This document shows positions 24,809-33,608 of a stretch of DNA of 64,000 nucleotides, piece after piece. The stretch lies in contig NZ_QTUB01000001.1 of the NCBI RefSeq assembly GCF_003386665.1, positions 1,054,001 to 1,118,000 on the forward strand, given 5' to 3'. The notes beneath the pieces were generated by a model that saw nothing but the letters and a program-made list of their open reading frames with translations, made no database searches and was not told where the DNA came from. The position numbers were made by a program, and so were the translations under genes. Every line of letters begins with the position of its first letter. Position 1 is the stretch's first letter. This stretch comes from Xenorhabdus cabanillasii (GTDB lineage: Bacteria; Pseudomonadota; Gammaproteobacteria; Enterobacterales; Enterobacteriaceae).

Positions 24809-24841
24809 AGATTTGATGTGGCTACAAACCGCATCAAATCT
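24809..24841. terminator. Bidirectional terminator between convergent genes
   Basis: AGATTTGATG (24809-24818) pairs with CATCAAATCT (24832-24841), a 10-bp stem in the space between the unknown acidic gene (plus) and the DUF5710 gene (minus). Confidence 0.6.
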
Positions 24842-24857
24842 GGATCTGAATGCAGGA

Positions 24858-25550
24858 CTAATGGCGATATACGGATGGGGTGTTAACCACTTGCGCCATC
24901 CATTCAAACCAGTCACAAGCCTGACAGGCTCGGCTGCTTCCCTTCGGATCGAAATAGTAGTGATGATCCGAAATATCTTCACAATACCCGACAAACGGCT
25001 GATCGATACGATGCAGCTGAATAGCTGCCGCTTGCTCTTTGGAAGCAGGAAAGAACGCCCCATTGATTTCGGCAAACAGTTCGGTATCATCCTGCTGTAC
25101 GTCACAGTGTTCGCAGTGGTTTATCCAGTGCTGCCGTTGTAGTGGCTGGTTGACGACTTTGCGCAGGCGGTGGTGAAAGCCGGGCAGCACGCTACGCACA
25201 AGGGTGGGAAGATCGGCGAGATAAAACAGGAACGCCGGTCTGTCCTGCTCGGTATAATCAATTTCGGTATCGGGTTTATCGTTGCTGTCCACTTCCAGCA
25301 GCTGATGACCGGCAGGCAGCATAAAAGCCGTCGCTATGGTGTTTCCCTGACAGTGCGGGCAGGTAGTCTGAGTCTGGGCGAGATACCAGTATTCCGCATG
25401 AACATTGTAAAACGGCAGCCAGTTGATAAACGGCGTCGGGTCAATGCTGTTATCGATATACCAGATTTGTTCAACGGCATCCCAGTGCGCACCCAGCTTC
25501 CGTGCCTTTTCGTATTCATCATCGGGGACGTTTAAATCAATCCGCAGCAT
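24858..25550 (-). CDS. DUF5710 domain protein with cysteine pairs
   Basis: 230 residues. The N-terminal ~50 residues (IDLNVPDDEYEKARKLGAHW, then WYIDN) match DUF5710, a small domain often joined to nucleic-acid-handling proteins on plasmids and ICEs. The rest has three Cys-x2-Cys pairs (CPHC, CEHC, CQAC), probably zinc ligands, and ends YRH. GC content is close to the backbone, unlike its neighbour. It runs opposite to the transfer operon. Similar genes occur as accessory genes in enterobacterial ICEs. The function is unknown. Confidence 0.75.
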   Translation of the reverse strand: MLRIDLNVPDDEYEKARKLGAHWDAVEQIWYIDNSIDPTPFINWLPFYNVHAEYWYLAQTQTTCPHCQGNTIATAFMLPAGHQLLEVDSNDKPDTEIDYTEQDRPAFLFYLADLPTLVRSVLPGFHHRLRKVVNQPLQRQHWINHCEHCDVQQDDTELFAEINGAFFPASKEQAAAIQLHRIDQPFVGYCEDISDHHYYFDPKGSSRACQACDWFEWMAQVVNTPSVYRH

Positions 25551-25698
25551 GTGTTTTCCTTCATCATTAAGTTTTGGCTGAATAAGTTAGCCAGACTATT
25601 TAGCTAATTTTCACCAAAGCAGAAAGAGTTTATTGCTGATTTGACCTGAAAAACCCCGCATCCTCGGCCTCCTGAAATCCATAACGAGGTAAGTGTTG

Positions 25699-26028
25699 AT
25701 GCGTGGTGACTTTTCTTTGTCCCGTTCTGCCTGTCTGCTGGGGATGATTGTATTGTGTATACCGCTTGCGCAGGCGGCTGAAAAAGACGAACTGGCGAGT
25801 GCAAAGCGTTTGATTGAGCAGGTACAGATAGCATTGGAGCGCGCAAGCCTCGCCGAAAAGCAGTCTGACACCCCAACCCGCCCTCGCTATGACTTTGATT
25901 ACCTCCGTATCAAAACGGATCTCAACACCATCAAAGCCGGTATTGATCACTACCTGACCCCTTCCCGCGCCCAGCAGCAGGCGTCAGGCAGTGTATCCGG
26001 TCATTACCGGCAGGAACATCCGCAATGA
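25699..26028 (+). CDS. RAQPRD-family ICE protein (TIGR01690)
   Basis: 109 residues with a signal peptide (SACLLGMIVLCIPLAQA), then a helical pair ending in YLTPSRAQQQ, where the family name motif is RAQPRD. Here the motif is partly altered (RAQQQA). GAGG is 10 bp before ATG 25699. It is a periplasmic protein of unknown role in the transfer apparatus of this ICE class, coupled to the next gene by ATGA. Confidence 0.8.
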   Translation: MRGDFSLSRSACLLGMIVLCIPLAQAAEKDELASAKRLIEQVQIALERASLAEKQSDTPTRPRYDFDYLRIKTDLNTIKAGIDHYLTPSRAQQQASGSVSGHYRQEHPQ

Positions 26029-26261
26029 CCGAAGCACAACGCACTGCCTTTACCGTGGCCTCGGGGCACTTTGATATCACTTTTCTGTATCTGGTCTGCG
26101 TCGGATTTTTCTTAGCCACCCTGTTTCTCTGGGCAGCCTGGGCCGCGGTCGATGTCTGGAACGGCTGGGCGAATGAAAAAGTACGTAACCAGACAATCAG
26201 CCAGTTTGCTATGCGAACCGCCATCTTACTGGTGGTTGCGGTCTGGATGTTTGCCAGCTGA
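26025..26261 (+). CDS. TIGR03758-family ICE membrane protein
   Basis: 78 residues with two membrane helices (FLYLVCVGFFLATLFLWAAW and AILLVVAVWMFAS). The SGHFDITFLY opening fits TIGR03758. It overlaps RAQPRD by 4 bp and is followed 35 bp later by TIGR03745. By size and order it acts near the pilin-like TIGR03745 in the mating-pair apparatus. Confidence 0.8.
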   Translation: MTEAQRTAFTVASGHFDITFLYLVCVGFFLATLFLWAAWAAVDVWNGWANEKVRNQTISQFAMRTAILLVVAVWMFAS

Positions 26262-26296
26262 TGCAACGAACATAATGAAAAAGGAATGAATTGAAC

Positions 26297-26674
26297 ATGA
26301 AGCCAATTTTTACCGTTTGCCGTCGTATCAGTGCGAATCTGATAACCAGAATAAGTACCGTTTTTTTGCTGTCCGGTCTTTTCTGTCAATCAGCCCGGGC
26401 CGATTTGCCGGCTATCGAACCGCCAAAAAGTGGTGGCGGGGGCGGATTACTGGGACAGGTGAAGGGCTATGCCCAGGATGGTATTGTGATTGGTGGGCTG
26501 ATCCTTTCGGCAGTGGCGTTTTTTAAGGTCGCCTCGGCGGCGGTTGAAACCTTTTCGGAAGTGCGGGACGGCAAAGCCACCTGGACACAGTTTGGCTCGA
26601 TCATCGTGGTCGGCGTGGTGCTATTGGTTGCGGTGATTTGGCTGCTGGCGAAATCGGCCGGCATTATTTTTTAA
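26297..26674 (+). CDS. TIGR03745-family ICE membrane protein (pilin-like)
   Basis: 125 residues. A long signal/leader (ISTVFLLSGLFCQSARA) is followed by a Gly-rich stretch (PPKSGGGGGLLGQVKG) and two hydrophobic helices (IVIGGLILSAVAFFKVASAA and IIVVGVVLLVAVIWLLAKSA). Small size, Gly-rich start and two helices resemble TraA/VirB2-like pilins. ATG 26297 is taken; TTG 26291 is closer to AAGGA and possible. Confidence 0.8.
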   Translation: MKPIFTVCRRISANLITRISTVFLLSGLFCQSARADLPAIEPPKSGGGGGLLGQVKGYAQDGIVIGGLILSAVAFFKVASAAVETFSEVRDGKATWTQFGSIIVVGVVLLVAVIWLLAKSAGIIF

Positions 26675-26683
26675 GGGGCGCAC

Positions 26684-27040
26684 ATGCAGACGATCCCGTT
26701 CTTACCCGATCGCTTAAACGCCGAACCGGTGGTCTTTCGCGGCTTCACCACCCCGGAGATGGGGCTGGCGGCAGTAGCCGGAATAGGCGTCGGGCTGATG
26801 GTGAGCCTGCCTTTTATCCCGTTAGCGGGCTGGGTGATGATCCCCACCGGCATGCTGGTCATGCCTTTGTTGTTAATTAGCTTTGGCGGGCGCTGGCTTG
26901 CGCAGTTTAAACGCGGTAAACCGGAAAATTATCTCTGGCTGAAATTGGAAGAAAAAAAACGGCGGTTGGGGATCGGTGATCCGACGTTGGTTATTGCGGC
27001 GCAGGGCTGGTCATTACGGCGCAGCAGGAGCGCACGATGA
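26684..27040 (+). CDS. TIGR03750-family ICE membrane protein (TraL-like)
   Basis: 118 residues with a short cytoplasmic start (FLPDRLNAEPVVFRGFTTPE), two adjacent helices (GLAAVAGIGVGLMVSLPFI and WVMIPTGMLVMPLLLIS) and a basic C-terminus (RWLAQFKRGKPENYLW). This layout is like TraL/VirB3, an inner-membrane partner of the VirB4 ATPase. Coupled to the next gene by ATGA. Confidence 0.82.
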   Translation: MQTIPFLPDRLNAEPVVFRGFTTPEMGLAAVAGIGVGLMVSLPFIPLAGWVMIPTGMLVMPLLLISFGGRWLAQFKRGKPENYLWLKLEEKKRRLGIGDPTLVIAAQGWSLRRSRSAR

Positions 27041-27693
27041 GCCGGTTTCGACATGCACTGAAAAACCGTGACCAGCATATTCTGACCCTGCGACTTGCCT
27101 GCGGGGTACTGGTGCTGGTCTTATTGATCTCGCTCACGGGCTGGATGACGGCACCGCGCAATCTCACCATTCATAACCCGCCGGATTTACGCAGTGGCAG
27201 CACCCGGGCGTGGTGGGAAGTTCCGGCACCGAGTGTCTACAGTTTTGCGTTTTATATTTTCCAGCAACTGAATGCCTGGCCGAAAAACGGGGCACAGGAT
27301 TATCCGGCCAAAATTGTGGCCTTATCGCCCTATCTGACCCCTGCCTGTCAGGATTTTTTGCAGGAAGATGCCAAAATCCGGGCCGACAGTGGTGAGTTGC
27401 TCGACCGGGTGCGGGTGGTATACGAAATTCCCGGTCGGGGCTATGAGACAAACAGTGTGACGGTACACAACCGGGATAATTGGAGGGTGCGGCTGGATTT
27501 GGTGGCGGATGAATATTATCACGCCGAACCCGTTAAACGAGCGCTGGTGCGTTATCCCCTGAAAGTGGTGCGTTGGGAGGGGGATGCCGAGCGTAACCCG
27601 TTCGGGTTGGCACTGGATTGTTACGATGGGATGCCACAACGGTTGGAAGCCATGCCGCAACCCGTGGAAGAGAAAAAAGGGATGTTTCAATGA
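27037..27693 (+). CDS. TIGR03746-family ICE protein (TraE/VirB5-place, PFL_4703)
   Basis: 218 residues, bitopic: one N-terminal helix (LACGVLVLVLLISLTGWM) and a periplasmic domain with IHNPPDLRSGSTRAWWEVP and VYSFAFYIFQQLNAWP, as in TIGR03746. Function by analogy is TraE/VirB8-like assembly of the channel core. ATGA overlaps on both sides. Confidence 0.83.
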   Translation: MSRFRHALKNRDQHILTLRLACGVLVLVLLISLTGWMTAPRNLTIHNPPDLRSGSTRAWWEVPAPSVYSFAFYIFQQLNAWPKNGAQDYPAKIVALSPYLTPACQDFLQEDAKIRADSGELLDRVRVVYEIPGRGYETNSVTVHNRDNWRVRLDLVADEYYHAEPVKRALVRYPLKVVRWEGDAERNPFGLALDCYDGMPQRLEAMPQPVEEKKGMFQ

Positions 27694-28523
27694 AAAGGTT
27701 GCCTTCTCTCTTTACCTGTTTGGGACTGATGCTAAGTAGCGTGTTGTTGTCCAGTTTTGGAGCGAACGCAGATGAATTGCTGACCTGGGAACGCATTCCG
27801 TTACCGGTGACGCTGCAAGTCGGTCAGGAACGGATTATTTTTGCTGACCGGAATGTACGGGTCGGGTTGACGCCGTCACTCAGCGATAAATTGCGGGTGC
27901 AGAGTGCAGGCGGGGCGATTTACCTGAAAGCCCGTCAGGCTTTTCCGCCGACCCGTCTGCAATTACAGGACAGTGAAAACGGTGAAATTATTCTGCTGGA
28001 TATCCGTACTGCTAAAACGGCCCCGGACGAGCCGGTACGCCTGATTTACGCGGATGAAAAGTCGACTGTGTCAGCCGAAAAATCCCCTTTGCAGAGCCAA
28101 GACACATTATCTGCGCCCGTGCCGGTGGTGTTAACCCGCTATGCCGCGCAGCAGCTGTATGCACCGCTGCGCACCCTTGAGCCGGTCACTGGCATTCATC
28201 CGGTCAACCTGCACTTACCTTCGATCATCACGACACTCTATCTCTCAGCGCCGATAGCCATCTCTCCGCTGGCAGGCTGGGCTGTTAAAAATTATTCCGT
28301 CGTGGCGCTGAAATTGCGCAATATCGACAAACGCACGCTCACGCTCGACCCGCGCGCCTTGCAGGGGCAATTTGTGGCCGCGACGTTTCAGCATCGCTGG
28401 CTGGGAGCCGCCGGGACACCGGAAGAGACCACGGTGCTATATCTGGTGGTCAAAGGGCAGCCGGAAAACGCCTTTATCCCTGAGCCAGCTTTGAAAAAAT
28501 CTGGAGTCCGCCATGCAGATTAA
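27690..28523 (+). CDS. TIGR03749-family ICE protein (TraK-like, PFL_4704)
   Basis: 277 residues. Signal peptide (LMLSSVLLSSFGANA), then WERIPLPVTLQVGQERIIF, typical of TraK-like core proteins, and a C-terminal beta domain (TFQHRWLGAAGTPEETTVLY). It is probably a periplasmic ring component between inner and outer membrane. The stop overlaps the next start by 11 bp. Confidence 0.83.
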   Translation: MKRLPSLFTCLGLMLSSVLLSSFGANADELLTWERIPLPVTLQVGQERIIFADRNVRVGLTPSLSDKLRVQSAGGAIYLKARQAFPPTRLQLQDSENGEIILLDIRTAKTAPDEPVRLIYADEKSTVSAEKSPLQSQDTLSAPVPVVLTRYAAQQLYAPLRTLEPVTGIHPVNLHLPSIITTLYLSAPIAISPLAGWAVKNYSVVALKLRNIDKRTLTLDPRALQGQFVAATFQHRWLGAAGTPEETTVLYLVVKGQPENAFIPEPALKKSGVRHAD

Positions 28524-29943
28524 GTCCAACAGCCTGGTGAAAATACTGGTGCCGGCGGTGCTGATGATCGGCGGGTTTATCGGCATCAAAAGTTGCAGTT
28601 CAACAGACACGGTTGCGCCCGCGACACCGCCCAATCATGCCCTGGCCTCGCTGTCCCCGGAGGAGTTACAGGCACTGGGGATTGGCGGCGATACGCCGGA
28701 AGATACCCTGCGAACGCTGGTCGGCACACTCAATCAAGTGCGGACAGAACAACAGCGGTTAACTCGGCAGAATGCCGATATCCTGAAAGAAAATGACCAG
28801 CTCAAAAATCAGCATCACGATGTGGCCAGTCAGATAGACGCAGCGGTTGCCACTATCCGGCAGGATGATGAACAGCGCCGGCGCGACCTACAGGATGAAC
28901 AGCAGGGATTACTGGCACAGATTGATTTACTGACCGAGCGGCTGAATTCAACCCCGCTGACTACGCCCGACAGTCCGGTACCGCTGGGCGCGGGAAGCCA
29001 TCCCTATTCAGTAAATACAGGCACCGGGCAGGATGACCTTATCTGGATAACGCCGGCCGATGAAAAACCGGCAAACGGGCAGGGCATCGGCCATGGCCAT
29101 ACCTCGGCACAATACCCGACCTCATTTTTAAGTGAACAGCCCACTGCCGGGCAAAATAAATCCCAATATGCTGCGCTTCAGAACCCCCCGAAGGAAGAAA
29201 ACGAAAAACCGGTCTATACCCTGCCGGAAAATGCCACGTTAGTGGGCAGTCAGGCGATGACCGCGTTATTAGGCCGGGTGCCGGTCAATGGGACGGTGAC
29301 TGACCCTTATCCGTTCAAAATTCTTATCGGCAAAGACAACCTGACGGCCAACGGCATTGAACTGCCGGAGGTGGAAGGGGCGGTGGTGTCCGGCTCGGCC
29401 AGTGGTGACTGGACGCTTTCCTGCGTGCGCGGTCAGGTTAATTCCATCACGGTTGTCTTTCAGGACGGCACGGTGCGTACCCTGCCGGGCGCAGGGCAAA
29501 ACACCCACAGCAGTGCGGACGGCATCGGCTGGCTGTCCGATGAAAACGGCATTCCCTGTATCAGCGGTGAACGCAAATCCAATGCCAGCACTTATCTGCC
29601 GACCCTGTTTGCCCTCTCGGCCATGAATTCGGCCGGCGATGCCCTGAGTGAAAGTCAGCATACCGCCCAGACCAACGGCACAGGCGGTATCACGACCGCG
29701 TTAACGGGCAATGCCGGACAGGCCGCATTAGGCAAAGCGATGTCAGGTGGCATGAATGACATGAGTGAATGGCTCAAACAGCGCTACAGCCAGACGTTTG
29801 ATGCGGTTTACGTCCCGCCCGGTGCCCGTGTTGTGGTGCATATCACACAACGCCTGGCGATTGATTATGAAACGAAAGGACGTAAGGTGCGCTACGGCGT
29901 GAGTGAGCCAGCCCAACGTGATAATCAGGAAGCATTAGATTAA
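28513..29943 (+). CDS. TIGR03752-family ICE protein (TraB/VirB10-like, PFL_4705)
   Basis: 476 residues. One N-terminal membrane helix (LVKILVPAVLMIGGFIGI), a coiled coil (~70-140, QRRRDLQDEQQGLLAQIDLL), a linker and a C-terminal VirB10/TraB-type beta domain (ATLVGSQAMTALLGRVPVNG, ...YVPPGARVVVHIT). It spans the periplasm as the core scaffold of the channel. Length is normal for the family. Confidence 0.88.
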   Translation: MQIKSNSLVKILVPAVLMIGGFIGIKSCSSTDTVAPATPPNHALASLSPEELQALGIGGDTPEDTLRTLVGTLNQVRTEQQRLTRQNADILKENDQLKNQHHDVASQIDAAVATIRQDDEQRRRDLQDEQQGLLAQIDLLTERLNSTPLTTPDSPVPLGAGSHPYSVNTGTGQDDLIWITPADEKPANGQGIGHGHTSAQYPTSFLSEQPTAGQNKSQYAALQNPPKEENEKPVYTLPENATLVGSQAMTALLGRVPVNGTVTDPYPFKILIGKDNLTANGIELPEVEGAVVSGSASGDWTLSCVRGQVNSITVVFQDGTVRTLPGAGQNTHSSADGIGWLSDENGIPCISGERKSNASTYLPTLFALSAMNSAGDALSESQHTAQTNGTGGITTALTGNAGQAALGKAMSGGMNDMSEWLKQRYSQTFDAVYVPPGARVVVHITQRLAIDYETKGRKVRYGVSEPAQRDNQEALD

Positions 29944-30299
29944 TGGAAAAGACCCCTTCTCAGTGGATATTCAGTGCGGGTTCCCCGTATTGCCTGCAAG
30001 TGTCGGTGATGTCACTGACTGAACCCGCACGGGTGCAGCTTTACTGGCGTGCGGTGCGTAAAAAAGAGTGCCGGTTGTACCTTTCAACCGGCAGAGAATG
30101 TCAGCCGTTGAGTGACGGAGATTTTACTGTCTTTCGTCTGACGGAAACCCAGTGGCAGGCGGTGGTAGAAGGCAAAGCCAGCATGGCACCTGAACAGTGG
30201 GTGCCTTTGCCCTTTACCTTATCAGAATTGGCAGTACATCCGGAATTTGCCATGTTTACTGCTCTTGGTATCCCGGAGGCCGCCGTATGCGGAAAATAA
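29943..30299 (+). CDS. Small ICE protein between TraB- and TraV-place genes
   Basis: 118 residues, no signal or membrane helix, one ATG-TAA overlap with the gene before (TAATGG) and overlap with the lipoprotein gene after it. I recognise no family. Its tight coupling on both sides makes it real and part of the transfer operon. Confidence 0.68.
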   Translation: MEKTPSQWIFSAGSPYCLQVSVMSLTEPARVQLYWRAVRKKECRLYLSTGRECQPLSDGDFTVFRLTETQWQAVVEGKASMAPEQWVPLPFTLSELAVHPEFAMFTALGIPEAAVCGK

Positions 30300-30688
30300 A
30301 ATATTATTGGCTGTTGGGGTTGGCAGGGCTATTAGTCGGATGTACCACTTCGAAAGACGCCTTACTCCCTGCCGGAAAGCAGACAGTACTGGCAATGTGG
30401 CAGGGGAATAAGGCAGGTCATGCCACCGAATCGGCAAGGGAAACACTGCGCCGTTCTTTAACTGTATCTGAACGGCTCAGGGCTCTGGAAGAACCTTATC
30501 ATTACAGCCGTTCAGCCGCGCAGGAAATCAGCCAGCAGTTTCCCCGCTTACCGAATCCCGATATGGTGATGTATATCTTCCCACATCTGGTTGCCGGCAA
30601 CACGCCGATACCGGGCTACAGCACGGTATTTCCGTTTTATCAGCAGGTACAGTATGCCCTGCCGGGTGAACGCACGGAGGCACTGTAA
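30287..30688 (+). CDS. TIGR03751-family conjugation lipoprotein (TraV-like)
   Basis: 133 residues with a lipobox LAGLLVGC (Cys18-19 region), then TTSKDALLPAGKQTVLAMW and, near the end, PRLPNPDMVMYIFPHL, as in TIGR03751. It is predicted in the outer membrane as part of the core ring. The ATG at 30287 lies inside the preceding gene. The stop overlaps virB4 (TAATGG). Confidence 0.85.
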   Translation: MRKIKYYWLLGLAGLLVGCTTSKDALLPAGKQTVLAMWQGNKAGHATESARETLRRSLTVSERLRALEEPYHYSRSAAQEISQQFPRLPNPDMVMYIFPHLVAGNTPIPGYSTVFPFYQQVQYALPGERTEAL

Positions 30689-33453
30689 TGGAAAAACTCA
30701 AGGCACTGAACCGCCCCGGCAAACTGCGTGAAGCGGATGAAGCCGCCATTTATCAGGCCAATCCTTCTATTATCGATTACCTGCCCTGGGTGGAATATCT
30801 GGAAGACGGGCAATGTTTATTGTTGGATGACGGGATTTCCGTCGGCGCGGTCTATCAGATTGAATCCATTGCCACCGAAGGCCGTCCCGCTGAGCGGTTG
30901 ACTGAAATCCGGGATCAACTGGAAGATGCGATCCAGGACAGTCTGGAAGAGGACGATATTTCGCCATGGGTGGTGCAGTTTTTTTGTCAGGATGAAGATG
31001 ATCCTGCTGACTATCTCAACACCTTGCGGGGCTATGTGAAACCCTGGGCACAGGGAACACTGTTTACTGACGCCTTTCTGGCGGAATCTGAGCATCACCT
31101 GAACAGCATTGCCCGGCCTGACGGGATATTTCAGGACATCTTAATCACCGGGCAACCGTGGCGGGGCCAGCAGCGCCAGACCCGTATGGTGGTTTACCGG
31201 TGGCTGCCTGACGGGCGCAGATCCCCTGTCAACCATCTGACCTTATCGGCGGTGGCTGCGCTCAATCAGGTCTGCGAGCGGCTGGTTTCATCACTGGCTG
31301 CTGCCGGTGTGATTGCCCGCCGACAACATGGCGGGCAGATCCACCGTTGGTTGCTGCGTCATTTTAATCCGGCGCCGGATTGGGGGATGGCAAAAGCCGA
31401 TTTTTACCGTACCGTCAGTTATGAAGCCCCTACACAATCGGATCTCCCCGTCAGTAATGACTTTGCCGAAAGCCTGTGGTTTACTCCGCCGGTGTCTGAT
31501 CCCGATGCAGGAGTCTGGTGGTTTGACGGCCTGCCGCACAAAGCGGTGCCGGTCGAACGTCTGCGTCGTCCGCCGGAGCCGGGTACGCTGACCGGCGAAG
31601 TGAAACGGGGTGACAATATCAATACTCTGATGGATATGATGCCGGAGGGCACCGTGGTCTCACTGACGATTGTGGCGCAGGCACAGGACTGGCTGGAAGA
31701 GGATTTTACCCGGCTGGCGAAAAATGCCGTGGGGGAAAACACCGAATCACTGCGCGTCCGGCAGGATGTGCAGGAAGTCAAAGCACTACTGGGTCGACGG
31801 CATAAACTGTACCGCAGTGCGCTCACGTTTCTGGTGCGCGGCAAGGATGTTTCTGATCTGGACCATCGGGTGCACCAGCTGTCTTCCACCCTGTTGACGG
31901 CAGGGTTACAGCCTGTCCGACCGGAATTCAGTGTCTCCCCGCTGAATGCCTATTTACGGGCACTGCCGATGTGCTTTAATCCGCTAAAGGATAAAAAACA
32001 CTGGTACAGCCGGTTGACCTGGGTACAGCATCTGGCCGGGTTGCTGCCGGTCACGGGGCGTTCGACCGGCACCGGGCATCCGGGGTTCAGTTTCTTTAAC
32101 CGGGGCGGGGCACCGCTGACCTTCGATCCGATGAACAAACAGGATCGCACCCAGAATGCCCACCTACTGCTGTTTGGCCCGACCGGTGCCGGGAAATCCG
32201 CCACGCTATGCGCCTCGCTTATCCAGTTAATGGCCATACACCGGCCGCGCCTGTTTATTGTGGAGGCGGGCAACAGTTTTGGTCTGCTGGCCGATTACTA
32301 CGAAAGTCTGGGGCTGACGGTGAATAAAATTGGCATCAGACCGGGCTGTGGGGTCAGTCTGGCGCTGTTTGCCGATGCGCATCAGTTGCTACAACTCAGC
32401 CCCAGGCAATTGCGCATTCATGAAACCGACATTCCTGATATGGATGGGCAACCGGAAGAAGAGGGGGATGAACAGCGCGATATTCTGGGCGAGATGGAAA
32501 TTGCTGCCCGGCTGATGATCACCGGCGGTGAAAAAAGAGAAGAAGAGCGGCTGACCCGTTCTGATCGGGAGCTTATCCGCGAAGCCATTATGCAGGCGGC
32601 TCAGACCAATTTTGCAGAGTCACGCCAGATGGTAGCATCAGATTTGCAGAATGCATTGTATGCCACCGCCCGCAATCATCAGCTGGATGAACATGGGCAG
32701 CCATTAATCACAGCCCACCGACGGGCACGAGCCGATGAAATGGCCAGCGCCATGTCAATGTTTACCCAGGGATTTGAGGGAGAACTGTTTAACCGTCCCG
32801 GCACGCCATGGCCGGAAGTGGATGTCACCCTGATTGATTTGGGCACACTGGCGCGGGAGAACTACTCGGCACAAATGGCACTGGCGATGGTGTCACTGAT
32901 TAATAAAGTCAATAACCTCGCCGAACGGGATCAGTATCAGGACCGCGAGCTGCAACTGGTGATTGACGAAGGCCATATCACCACCACCAACCCGTTGTTA
33001 TCCCCCTATATGACCAAGGTGGTGAAAATGTGGCGTAAACTGGGGGCCTGGCTGTGGCTTGCCACGCAAAACCTGGCGGATTATCCGGATACCGCCGAAA
33101 AGATGCTGAATATGGCAGAATGGTGGTTGTGTCTCACTATGCCACCGGATGAAGTGGAACAGATTGCCCGGTTTAAGAAACTGACGGAAGAGCAAAAAGC
33201 GGTACTGCTTTCCGCCAGTAAATTGCCCCGCTGTTATACCGAAGGGGTGGTGCTGGCGAAAAAAATTGAAGCCTTGTTCCGGGTAGTGCCACCGAGCTTG
33301 TATCTGGCACTGGGGATGACGGAAAAAGAAGAAAAAGCGGAACGGAGGGCGTTGATGCGGAAGCATCAGTGCAGTGAACTGGACGCCGCTGTTCTGGTTG
33401 CAAAGAAGATGGATGTGGCTCGGGGGTTGCGGGCTGATCCTGATACTGCGTGA
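30688..33453 (+). CDS. traC: VirB4/TraC-type conjugation ATPase (TIGR03744)
   Basis: A 921-residue secretion ATPase that powers pilus and channel assembly. Residues 1-450 are the family N-terminal part (PWVEYLEDGQCLLLDDGISV). The ATPase domain has Walker A LFGPTGAGKSATL (~491-503) and Walker B LQLVIDEGH (~751-759), then WLWLATQNLADYP. The length agrees with PFL_4706-type TraC and no lesion is seen. Immediately after its stop the transfer operon is broken by the T6SS cassette, resuming at 41152. Confidence 0.93.
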   Translation: MEKLKALNRPGKLREADEAAIYQANPSIIDYLPWVEYLEDGQCLLLDDGISVGAVYQIESIATEGRPAERLTEIRDQLEDAIQDSLEEDDISPWVVQFFCQDEDDPADYLNTLRGYVKPWAQGTLFTDAFLAESEHHLNSIARPDGIFQDILITGQPWRGQQRQTRMVVYRWLPDGRRSPVNHLTLSAVAALNQVCERLVSSLAAAGVIARRQHGGQIHRWLLRHFNPAPDWGMAKADFYRTVSYEAPTQSDLPVSNDFAESLWFTPPVSDPDAGVWWFDGLPHKAVPVERLRRPPEPGTLTGEVKRGDNINTLMDMMPEGTVVSLTIVAQAQDWLEEDFTRLAKNAVGENTESLRVRQDVQEVKALLGRRHKLYRSALTFLVRGKDVSDLDHRVHQLSSTLLTAGLQPVRPEFSVSPLNAYLRALPMCFNPLKDKKHWYSRLTWVQHLAGLLPVTGRSTGTGHPGFSFFNRGGAPLTFDPMNKQDRTQNAHLLLFGPTGAGKSATLCASLIQLMAIHRPRLFIVEAGNSFGLLADYYESLGLTVNKIGIRPGCGVSLALFADAHQLLQLSPRQLRIHETDIPDMDGQPEEEGDEQRDILGEMEIAARLMITGGEKREEERLTRSDRELIREAIMQAAQTNFAESRQMVASDLQNALYATARNHQLDEHGQPLITAHRRARADEMASAMSMFTQGFEGELFNRPGTPWPEVDVTLIDLGTLARENYSAQMALAMVSLINKVNNLAERDQYQDRELQLVIDEGHITTTNPLLSPYMTKVVKMWRKLGAWLWLATQNLADYPDTAEKMLNMAEWWLCLTMPPDEVEQIARFKKLTEEQKAVLLSASKLPRCYTEGVVLAKKIEALFRVVPPSLYLALGMTEKEEKAERRALMRKHQCSELDAAVLVAKKMDVARGLRADPDTA

Positions 33454-33464
33454 CCCTGTAAATA

Positions 33465-33532
33465 ATTCTGTGTATTTACTTTGAAGGGCGTCTGTCTAAT
33501 GTGATAACGACTAAATTATCGTGACACAGAAT
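33465..33532. repeat. Inverted repeats at the left edge of the T6SS cargo
   Basis: ATTCTGTGT (33465-33473) is inverted at 33524-33532 (ACACAGAAT), with GTAAATA/TATTTAC nested on the left arm. A second pair, GGGCGT (33486) and ACGCCC (33538), overlaps. Such packing is typical of the end of an insertion sequence. A short open frame from GTG 33521 runs into the cargo but is not recognised. Confidence 0.4.
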
Positions 33533-33608
33533 ATTGAACGCCCTCGAAAAAACAGAACTTCAGGTGATGGCTTAAACCGATCTCAGGTTAATTATATAGA
33601 TGACATGA

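Noticed and set aside
24813..25142. 109-codon plus-strand frame opposite the DUF5710 gene
   Set aside because: Antisense to a clear gene, starts inside the shared terminator, no family.
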